A stretch of 64,000 nt of DNA from Selaginella moellendorffii (lineage: Eukaryota; Streptophyta; Lycopodiopsida; Selaginellales; Selaginellaceae), in the NCBI RefSeq assembly GCF_000143415.4, contig NW_003314370.1, positions 365,517 to 429,516 of the forward strand, given 5' to 3'. The position numbers and the translations under genes were made by a program. Below the pieces are notes generated by a model. The model did not search any database and was not told the origin of the DNA. It worked only from the letters and a program-made list of their open reading frames with translations. Below are positions 10,353 through 19,000 of this stretch, one piece after another (position 1 is the stretch's first letter; each line of letters begins with the position of its first letter).

Positions 10353-11057
10353 AGTAATTCAATTAACTAATGCTGTAAGAGATCCACAAACTTTATCGGT
10401 CAGCTTGAGCGCAAAGCAGAACATTGAGATCGGGTAGAGCAACAAAGCTGTAGAACTCTATATGGTAGCTTGTGTGTGACTGACCAGGTCTGACCATTTT
10501 GTTTGAAGCTCAGAGATAAGGCCAAGAAACTAGCTTTGATGGTTTCTCTTCATCTATGCAGCCTGTCCTGAAACGATTGAATTTTCACAGTGGAATCTTC
10601 GTCAGTCGATCCAATTTGTCTTTGTATAAACAAAGGTGAATATAAGCAGAAGGAAAGGAAAAGAGAAACACGGCAGGTTAGTCGCTCTCAGTTCTTCCAC
10701 AGGAGCAAATGCATTAGTAGACTGTGGTGGCTTCCTTATGTCTCGCATAGATCCTTCTTAAATGACAACATACTCAGAAAAAAAGGCCTTCCACTCTCAG
10801 GATCTCTGCAAGACTTGAGGAAACCACCACAGTCTACGATTTTAATACACTTGAAACATATTCGCTTGTAAGTCTTGCAGTGATTTGTTGCAATACACTT
10901 CGATCTTCTTATATAGCGGTCTCTTTGTGAGACCAACAATAACGTACTCACTTTCTTGTCTTCTTTTCCTTCAGTTCAGTCGCTTCCACAACAAGTCTTA
11001 GACAGATCCCTGTTCTATGTGCTTTGAAACAAATAGCCAGTCGCAGAATACACAAAG
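10353..11057. other. Convergent intergenic spacer
   Basis: This 705-bp spacer separates the 3' ends of the UbiA gene (+) and the TPR-SET gene (-). No coding region was recognised. Its one clear structure is the long foldback at 10706-10853, listed separately. Confidence 0.6.
10706..10853. ncRNA. Candidate miRNA precursor (imperfect long hairpin)
   Basis: Arm 10717-10755 and arm 10799-10837 are inverted copies matching at 34 of 39 positions, including 14 consecutive perfect pairs at the base (GTAGACTGTGGTGG with its complement), and they enclose a 43-nt loop. Beyond a 5-nt bulge the stem continues for 11 more positions with two mismatches (10706-10716 with 10843-10853). Near-perfect pairing over a 21-nt window, few symmetric mismatches and a total length of about 150 nt are what plant miRNA foldbacks look like. 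The true strand is unknown because both transcripts would fold. A small inverted-repeat transposon is the main alternative. Confidence 0.55.
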
Positions 11058-13142
11058 CTACCTGTTAGAGAGGTCCACAACTTTTTCGCTCAGCTTTGAG
11101 CACATTTGAGCGCAGTGTCTTGCTTCGCGCTGAAGGATCGAATCCACTGTTCCACGGCAGAGTTTTCCAAAGCAAGAAGTGCACTCCCGGACGAGTAACT
11201 CCCTGGCCTTGCTGCTGTTCCCGTTATGTTGTGCGAAGACTGTTAGCAAAGTAAGCAAGCCTTCGTAGCCTGGAGCTGTGAAGGAAAGAGCCTCCATGAT
11301 AGCTTCCCATGGCGGAGGTGCCTGTCTCGTTATAAACTTCTCAAACTCCTCTCGGTTTAGAAGGTAGACTTCGTATGCTTTGTAGTACGAGGCCCGCATC
11401 CAGCGCTTGTGCCGCTGAGCATCCGGACCTTTCCATCTGCTTATCATCTTCTCTACCTTGCAAGCCATCTCGCTCACTTCGAACAAGTCCAAGTTGCTCG
11501 GCTCCTCGAGCATCTTTTCCATCTTGATACCAGAGTTTACGAGATCCCGGTTCTCGGAATGGAGCTTCGACTCAAAGTGGCACCTCTCGCAAGCGCACTC
11601 AAATCCCCAGCGAGACTTTGTCTGCCTGCTTCTCACGTCCCACGGCATGAAAGGATCCAGGTATGCCAAGGTAACTTCGTCGCCCGCTTTCAAGTCCCTT
11701 GCCGCTCTCACGAGCGAGGCAGATCCCACGGCCTTCTGTGTGGCGCTCGGACAACACGAATGGTTGGCAAAGGCCGTGAGAATCCACAGCCCGGATAGAA
11801 ACTCGCGTCGCCGCTCTAGTCCTATCACCCGCTCGAACTTGTACCCATAATCGATGGAAGTCTTCCTTGCGCAAGCCGGAATGTCGATGAATCCGATCCT
11901 CTGCTGCCAGTTTGTATTCGGCTTGAAGAGATCCAGCTCTGGAATCTCATCGGACTCTACAAGTGATACCAGCTGCTCCAAACTTCTACCCGAGGCCATG
12001 CAGTTTCGGACCATCTGTGCAAGAAGATCACTCTCTGCCGGGAGTTTTTCTGAGTCGTGCATAGCAGACAAGGGGTGGCAAAAGAAAAAAACGTCCCCGG
12101 CCTTTACATCCTGTGTTGCAAACAGTCCCCTTCCTTTCCCATCTGGAGACATGCCGATGCTCACAGCACCGACAAATTCTCCACACTCGGGCGTGGATTC
12201 TCCCGACTCCCTGCTCAAGTAGTACTCGTTCAGATCGAAATGTCCCTGCTCGCTATGCTCTAAGAACCTCTTGCATATTTCCATCTCCCTAGAATTATCG
12301 TCCACCAGACCAGACGACTCGAAGCATTCTAGAGCTGCTCGATAGTCATGAAGTTTCAAGAGAGCTCTTGCTTTCCTCAGTAGATTCTCGGAGGAGAATG
12401 GACCCTCCGGCTGGAGTTTCAATGCCATCTCGGCATCCTCGAGAGCCTTGTCGAAAAGTCCTGCTCGCAGCCAACCCTCTGATCGATAAGACAGCGCTGC
12501 AATCCTGTCTTCCTTCTCAGAACTCTCGTGAACAAAGTTGGCGAAGAGATGCGCTGCGCGAATGTACTCATGGTTTTCCAAAGCAACCATCGCGATTTTC
12601 CACGGATCTTCGTCACTGCCTTCCAGTTCTATTCCCGAGATCTCTAGCGAAGCTGGGTTGAGCACCTCGATGCATGGAACACCATCCTTGGCGAAGGAGA
12701 CCACGGGATCCCTGATAGCCACCGTCGCATCTCTCGGAAACCACTGCCGAGCTTCCTTTTCCGTCCACCAGGAGCTCGCGAAGTTGCAAAGGAAGAGGTA
12801 GTAGCGGAAGCTCTGCTCGTCTTCCACGACGTGAACAATGATCCCTTCCCTGACCTCGGCATCGATGCACAGCTTCCCCTGGAGCAATCTCCCAGTAAAA
12901 TGCTGCTTCGTGAGATCCTTCCCGCGAGCTTCCCTGATCTCGGCCAGCGAAATCGGTTCCAATCCAAGAACACTGCTGTGTGATCGTTGAGAGCGCTGGC
13001 TTTGATTGCTTTGAAAGAATGGAAGAAGAGCGCTGGACTTACCAGATCGTATCAACGCCCTGGCATTCTGGATGGATCGCCTCGCAGCGCTCCACAGCGC
13101 CATCCAGGAATCGCTTGCCCTAAAATTTGATCCATCCAGCAT
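11058..13142 (-). CDS. TPR-SET domain protein (SMYD-like lysine methyltransferase)
   Basis: A single exon of 694 codons; Met 14 is an alternative start. Residues about 180-290 form tetratricopeptide-like helices ('AALSYRSEGWLRAGLFDKAL', 'LRKARALLKLHDYRAALECF'). A split SET domain spans about 320-500: 'GKGRGLFATQDVKAGDVFFF' opens it, 'NHSCCPSAT' (about 460) is the SAM/catalytic knot, 'AGDEVTLAYLDP' is the Tyr motif, and the cysteine post-SET 'FECACERC' follows. The architecture is that of plant TPR/SET proteins of the SMYD/ATXR class. Histone or non-histone lysines could be the target. The start codon lies 23 bp from the start of a divergent PPR gene, so the two must share promoter sequence. 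Confidence 0.92.
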   Translation of the reverse strand: MLDGSNFRASDSWMALWSAARRSIQNARALIRSGKSSALLPFFQSNQSQRSQRSHSSVLGLEPISLAEIREARGKDLTKQHFTGRLLQGKLCIDAEVREGIIVHVVEDEQSFRYYLFLCNFASSWWTEKEARQWFPRDATVAIRDPVVSFAKDGVPCIEVLNPASLEISGIELEGSDEDPWKIAMVALENHEYIRAAHLFANFVHESSEKEDRIAALSYRSEGWLRAGLFDKALEDAEMALKLQPEGPFSSENLLRKARALLKLHDYRAALECFESSGLVDDNSREMEICKRFLEHSEQGHFDLNEYYLSRESGESTPECGEFVGAVSIGMSPDGKGRGLFATQDVKAGDVFFFCHPLSAMHDSEKLPAESDLLAQMVRNCMASGRSLEQLVSLVESDEIPELDLFKPNTNWQQRIGFIDIPACARKTSIDYGYKFERVIGLERRREFLSGLWILTAFANHSCCPSATQKAVGSASLVRAARDLKAGDEVTLAYLDPFMPWDVRSRQTKSRWGFECACERCHFESKLHSENRDLVNSGIKMEKMLEEPSNLDLFEVSEMACKVEKMISRWKGPDAQRHKRWMRASYYKAYEVYLLNREEFEKFITRQAPPPWEAIMEALSFTAPGYEGLLTLLTVFAQHNGNSSKARELLVRECTSCFGKLCRGTVDSILQREARHCAQMCSKLSEKVVDLSNR

Positions 13143-13165
13143 AGACTATTTGCCATGCCCGCCAA
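13143..13165. promoter_or_regulatory. Minimal spacer between divergent start codons
   Basis: Only 23 bp lie between the first Met codons of the TPR-SET gene (-) and the PPR gene (+). Promoters and 5' UTRs must overlap the opposite coding region, or one or both true starts lie further inside. No box element was identified. Confidence 0.4.
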
Positions 13166-15439
13166 ATGCTCGATTCCAGTCTGTTCTTCGATCGATCCAG
13201 CTACGCGCAGCTCTTGAGACAATCCCGCGATCTGGACGACTGCCGCCGGCTCGAGGCCAGCGTGCTGGGCAGCGAGCACCGCCGCGATCTCTTCCTCCGA
13301 AACCTGATCATCGAAATGTATGGCAGATGCGGCAGCGTGCGCGACGCCAAGCGCGCATTCGACGCGATCGCGATCCCAAACGTCTTCTCCGCCAACATCC
13401 TCATCGCCGCCTACGCCCGCGCTGGGAATCTCGCTGGCGCTCGCGGCGTCTTCGATGGAATGAGAGAGAGGAACGTTGTAACCTGGAACGAAGTAATCAC
13501 TGCATATTCCCACTGTGGCATGGTCGACGAGGCCTGGATGCTGTTTCAACGGATGCCCACGCGCGACGTTGTGTCGTGGACGGCCATGATCACAGCGTTT
13601 GCCATTGCTGGGGACTCTGAGGGCGCGAGGTCTGTGTTTGATACCATGCCTCATAGAACTATCGTTTCATCAAATGCTATTCTCACTGCCTATCTAGAGA
13701 ACGGATCGTTTTACGAGGCGATTGATTTCTTTGATCGAATGGAAAAAAGGAATCTTCTCACATGGACGGCGATCGTCACAGCACTTGCCCAAAGGGGGCA
13801 TTTGGACAAAGCAAAGAGTTTCTTTGATCGAATGCCGCAACGCAGCTTGATCGCCTGGAATGCCGTGATTGTTGGCTACTGTCGCGAGCCCGAGCGATTG
13901 GACGAGGCCAGGGAGCTTTTCGATGCTATGCCGGAGAGAGATTGTGTGTCTTGTAATGCAATGATCGGCATCTATGGCGATAGAGGAGACATCGCTCAAG
14001 CAAGAACGATATTCTCGCAATTCCGGGGCGAGGAAAGTGTGTCTCTGAGCACGGCGATGGTCGTGGCATATTCGCACAATGGGCATTTGCTTGAGGCTAG
14101 GAATGTGTTTGATAGAGCGCTGGAAAAGGATATAGTGTTGTGGAATGCAATGCTTTGTGGATACGCACACAACAGTTGTTTAGATCAAGCACGGAGTTTT
14201 CTTAGCATAATGCCCGAGTATAACACGGCCACCTGGAATATTCTAATAACCGCAAATGCCCGGGAGAGAGATGTTTCGTTAGCCAGGGAAGTTTTTGACA
14301 AAATGCCTGTCGAAAAGAATGTAGTGACATGGAATGCATTGCTAGGCGCTCTCTCTCAAAATGGCCTCTGTCAAGAGGCACTGAGGCTTTTTCGGCTTAT
14401 GGATCTGGAGGGAATGCCCTTGAATGAAGTGACTCTAGTCACAGCACTAGATTCCTGCGTGGAGATTGAAGATGCGAGAATCCTCCACGACTGTATAAAT
14501 GGAAAAGGCTACGGTTGTAGTGTTTTGCTAGGAAATGCGCTTGTAAGTTTGTATTCTAGATGTGGGTCTCTAGAAGATGTGAAGTGTGCTTTCGATTCGA
14601 TGCCCACCCATAGCATATCATCGTGGAATACCATGATCGTTGCATATAGCCGGAATGGACATATAGATCTGGCAAAGACAATGTTCCAGCAAATGCCACA
14701 GAGGAATATCCTTTCCTTGAATTCGATGGTCTCCGCATATACCCAAAATGGCCATAGTGACTTGGCAATTGAATTAAAGTCCAGCCAATTTGATGAAGTA
14801 ACACTAGCGGCATTGGTTGATGCGTGTGCTAGCTTGAGTGACCCTTTGGAGGGGAGACTAATCCACAGAGAGGCCGTCACAGCGGGGCTCCAGTCGGATC
14901 TAACGGTCAGGAACTCGCTGATCAACATGTACGGCAAATGCGGCAGCGTGCGGGAGGCCGCGACTGTCATGGAGACAATGACGTGCCGTGACGTGCTGAC
15001 CTGGAATGCCATGCTGACGGCCTATTGCCAGAACAGCATGATCCCAAGTGGACTGGAGATGTTGCTGGTGATGAGGATGGAGGGGATCGAGCCGGATACC
15101 GCCACGCATTCCATCCTACTGTCGGCATTTAGCCACGCTGGCATGGTGGAAGATGCCTGCGCGTACGTGGCTGGATTTGCCGGGCATTTGGACTCCGACC
15201 ACTACATGTGCGTGGTGGATCTCCTTGGCCGCGCTGGCATACTTGATATGGCGTGGATGCTGATTCAGAAGGCGCCACGTCAGAAAGGGGACGATCCCTT
15301 GCTGCCGTGGACAACACTCCTTGCGGCGTGTAGAATGCACGGGGATGGAAACACTGGCTTAAACGCCGCAAAGAATGCGATTAGTTTAAAACCTTGTAAA
15401 TCATCGCCCTACATTCTCGCCTCCTCAACCATGTGGTGA
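13166..15439 (+). CDS. Intronless PPR protein, PLS type, without E+/DYW
   Basis: One exon of 757 codons. PPR motifs start almost at once ('SSYAQLLRQSRDLDDCRRL', then 'IIEMYGRCGSVRDAKRAF') and run to about residue 650 with repeated 'MPQRNILSLNSMVSAYTQNG'-like units. Many of them are short S-type repeats of about 31 residues, in the pattern seen in lycophyte PPRs. The C-terminus has the beginning of an E motif ('PWTTLLAACRMHGDGNTG') and ends at 'SSPYILASSTMW', so the E domain is incomplete and DYW is absent. There is no clear N-terminal targeting peptide in this model, which hints that the real start may differ. Likely role: site recognition in organellar RNA processing or editing. Confidence 0.92.
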   Translation: MLDSSLFFDRSSYAQLLRQSRDLDDCRRLEASVLGSEHRRDLFLRNLIIEMYGRCGSVRDAKRAFDAIAIPNVFSANILIAAYARAGNLAGARGVFDGMRERNVVTWNEVITAYSHCGMVDEAWMLFQRMPTRDVVSWTAMITAFAIAGDSEGARSVFDTMPHRTIVSSNAILTAYLENGSFYEAIDFFDRMEKRNLLTWTAIVTALAQRGHLDKAKSFFDRMPQRSLIAWNAVIVGYCREPERLDEARELFDAMPERDCVSCNAMIGIYGDRGDIAQARTIFSQFRGEESVSLSTAMVVAYSHNGHLLEARNVFDRALEKDIVLWNAMLCGYAHNSCLDQARSFLSIMPEYNTATWNILITANARERDVSLAREVFDKMPVEKNVVTWNALLGALSQNGLCQEALRLFRLMDLEGMPLNEVTLVTALDSCVEIEDARILHDCINGKGYGCSVLLGNALVSLYSRCGSLEDVKCAFDSMPTHSISSWNTMIVAYSRNGHIDLAKTMFQQMPQRNILSLNSMVSAYTQNGHSDLAIELKSSQFDEVTLAALVDACASLSDPLEGRLIHREAVTAGLQSDLTVRNSLINMYGKCGSVREAATVMETMTCRDVLTWNAMLTAYCQNSMIPSGLEMLLVMRMEGIEPDTATHSILLSAFSHAGMVEDACAYVAGFAGHLDSDHYMCVVDLLGRAGILDMAWMLIQKAPRQKGDDPLLPWTTLLAACRMHGDGNTGLNAAKNAISLKPCKSSPYILASSTMW

Positions 15440-16088
15440 TATCAATCCCCATGCTTTATTGTGGGTGCTGTGAGGCCGTGTAAGCAATATCTGTGAGATC
15501 AAATATTTACATTGTCTGGTGTGTATCCTTCATGGTCCCTTGACGCTGACTATAAGTAGTCAATTTCAAGTATAGTCAACAAAAAGTCCAAACCGTGTCC
15601 AAGTGCCGGTGCCAACGCATGGAGTTGGTTTTGTTTGTTTAGAAATTCCAGACAGAAGCCCACTTTTCCAGGGAAGTCAAAACCTGCCCATCCGACGTGT
15701 CGAACGACTATTAGGTGATCGCTTGTCCGGGCATTGACGAAGAGAGTTTGCATTTAGGACGGGCTCCACCTCGGATGCCAGCTCGGCATTTCTATCGTGG
15801 ACGGGCAGCCGTCGGATCGATCGTCGGCTCGTAAGAGTACTCCTTACACGTGAAAGATGCGGCTTACCGGCCATTGGCTTTCAAAAACCCTCCACACACA
15901 TTCCCTCCCTCCGTGTTGTTATGGGCCTTATATATCCTTGCCTCTGGAAAGAACAGGGCAAAATATTTTGGGCTTGTCGAGACGATCGCCGCCCTGGTTC
16001 TTGATGATTCTTGATCAGCTGAATCGCTTGCCGGCGCAGCGTCTGCTCGATTAGGTCTGATTCAGCGCCAGTTCTTGCGCGGATCGCC
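15440..16088 (+). promoter_or_regulatory. Spacer upstream of the ABCG transporter
   Basis: No convincing coding sequence. The segment holds the 3' flank of the PPR gene and then, nearer 16 kb, pyrimidine-rich text and the presumed promoter and 5' UTR of the transporter ('cttatatatcc' at about 15928 could serve as a TATA element). Confidence 0.3.
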
Positions 16089-19000
16089 ATGGATTCTTCG
16101 GCGGGGTCGATATTTCTTGTCAAGGGCTCCAGCTTGCGATCGATGAGCCGCGGCAGCAGCGTCTTCTCGATCGAGTCCGGCAGGGAGTACGATGAGGAGG
16201 ACGCATTCAAATGGGCGTCGCTGGAGAAGCTGCCGACTTACAATCGCATGCGCACGGCGCTGCTGCCCAGCCCCGCCGACGACGACGAGGCCGGCAAGTT
16301 CAAGCACAATGAGATCGATGTCACTCGGCTCCAGGGGCAGGAAAGGCGCATTCTTGTGCAGCGGATTTTCAGGGTCGCGGAGCGCGATAACGAGCGAATG
16401 CTGCGCAAGCTGCGAGAGCGAATCAATTTGTAAGTGCGATTGCTCTGCGTTTTTTTTTTTTTTCCCTGTCCGAGGCTTTGCGATTAATTTTTCCTATCAC
16501 AGGGTCGGGATCCAATTGCCAAGAATTGAAGTGAGGTTTGAAAACTTGAGCCTGGAAGCCTCGGTGCACATAGGACGAAGAGCTCTTCCCACGCTCTACA
16601 ATTTCACGATCGACGCAATTGAGGTAAGTCGTGAATCCTATGTATGCTCGAATTATCTTCACTGGTTCCAAATTTCCTTGTAGAGCATCTTACAAATTCT
16701 CAACCTTTCATTCTCCAAGAAGAAGCAGCTTCACATTTTGCGGGATGTTAGTGGCGTCATCAAGCCCAGCAGGTTCTTTTCTTTTTCTATATCTTCTCTC
16801 GGAGATCTAGAACGAGTGAACTTACGGTCCTTTCAGGATGACACTGCTTCTGGGTCCACCTAGTTCGGGAAAGACGAGTCTGTTGCTGGCGCTTGCCGGA
16901 AGGCTTGATCCATCCTTGAAGGTAATAACGATCCAGCGAGTTCGTGTGCTTCAAAGGCACTATGTTTGTTGTAGGTTCGTGGTAAGGTGACATACAATGG
17001 GCATGACATGACCGAATTTGTACCGCACAAGACATCAGCTTATATCAGCCAGCATGATTTACATACTGCCGAGATGACAGTTAGAGAGACGCTTGATTTC
17101 TCTGGGCGCTGTCAAGGAGTGGGTACCAGATACGGTGCGTATTGTTTCTTTTTCTGTGTCGTCTTTTCTTTTTAGTTTTCTATTTTCATAACCTTCTGCT
17201 TTAACAGAGATGCTGTCGGAGCTCTCGAGACGGGAACTTATGATGCGCGTAAAGCCCGACGCCGAATTGGACGCTTTTCTTAAGGTGAGTATTGGTCGGT
17301 TTGCCAAGAAGCAATAAAAAAATCCATGGAGCCTAAACTCAGCTTCGTATTTGACAGGCAACTGCAGTTGAAGGACAAGAGACGAATATTGTGACAGACT
17401 ACGTTCTCAAGGTAAATGTTTTTTACAACCTACTTGCTTTGAAAATTTACCAAGTTCGAGTATGTTTTTAAGTGTAGATCCTTGCGTTGGACCTTTGTGC
17501 GGACGCTATGGTCGGGGACAATATGCGAAGGGGTATCTCAGGGGGCCAGAAAAAGAGACTCACAACTGGTACATTTTCACTGGGAAGATGACTCTGGCCT
17601 AACGAAACTTTTTATCTTCCTGCACAGGAGAAATGTTGGTTGGACCTGCTAGAGCTCTTTTCATGGATGAGATATCCACCGGGCTGGACAGTTCAACAAC
17701 TTTCCAGATTGTTAAATGCTTAAGGCAGACTGTTCATCTCATGGATGCTACCATGCTTGTCTCCCTTCTTCAACCTGCACCGGAAACGTTTGAGCTCTTC
17801 GACGATGTTATTCTGCTGTCCGAAGGTAGGATAGTGTACCAGGGTCCTCGTGAAAGAGTTTTAGACTTCTTTGCTATGATGGGATTCAAGTGTCCACAAC
17901 GAAAGGGCGTTGCGGATTTTCTCCAGGAGGTACCATTTAATATATATATGGCTTTCACTCCCGCTAATGTGGTGTTTTCTTTCCAGGTAACATCATTGAA
18001 AGATCAACAACAATACTGGGCAGACAGGACTCAACCATATCAATACGTTTCTGTAGATGAATTCGCGGAGGCATTTTCGAAGTTCAGCGTTGGCCATCAG
18101 CTTTCCCAAGACCTTGCAGTTCCATTCGACAAGTCTAGCAGTCATCCGGGTGCACTAGTCACCTATAATCACGCGCTGAGCAACTGGGAGTTGCTAAGAG
18201 CCTGCTTGTCACGAGAAGCATTGCTGATGAAGCGCAATAGTTTCGTGTACATTTTCAAGACGGTCCAGGCAAGTTGTTGTCATTCGGGCTTTTTTCTCAA
18301 GAGCTTACGTGGTCTTTTTTTTTTAATACAGTTTGCAATAACAGCATGTATAGCAATGACTGTGTTTTTGCGCACCAAAATGCATCATAGCACCGTCGGT
18401 GATGCAAATATTTACATGGGAGCTCTATTCTTTGGAGTGCTCGCTGTAATGTTCAACGGGTTGGCGGAGCTTGTGATGACAGTTGAACGACTTCCCGTGT
18501 TCTACAAGCAACGGGACTTAATGTTCTATCCTGCTTGGGCGTATTCCCTTCCTTACATAGTACTGAGGATACCATTGTCAATCATTGAACCCGCCATATG
18601 GGTGCTTCTAAGTTACTGGGTTATCGGTTTCGCTCCTGAAGCTACAAGGTACGCATATTTGTCAGCTATGAGCAACCAACGAGTGTGGACTTTGAAACCA
18701 GGGTATTGCAACACTTCATTGTGCTTGTCTTCGCTCACCTAATGTCAGGAGGACTCTTTCGATCTCTAGCCGCCCTTGGACGGACCCGAGTTGTGGCAAA
18801 CACATTTGGCTCATTTGCCTTGCTGATTATTTTTGTGATGGGAGGCTTTGTCCTATCTAGAGGTAACAACGTCGCCATGCTCACAAGGAAACTAACTGTT
18901 TCCTATGAACAGAAAATATCCCTTCATGGTGGACGTGGGCTTATTGGACTTCACCTATGATGTACGCCCAAAATGCTATCTCTGTTAACGAGTTTGAAGC

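Noticed and set aside
17633-18742. 369-codon ORF in the ABCG gene read as one piece
   Set aside because: It is three real exons read through two introns that happen to lack stops; the intron-encoded residues break the family alignment.
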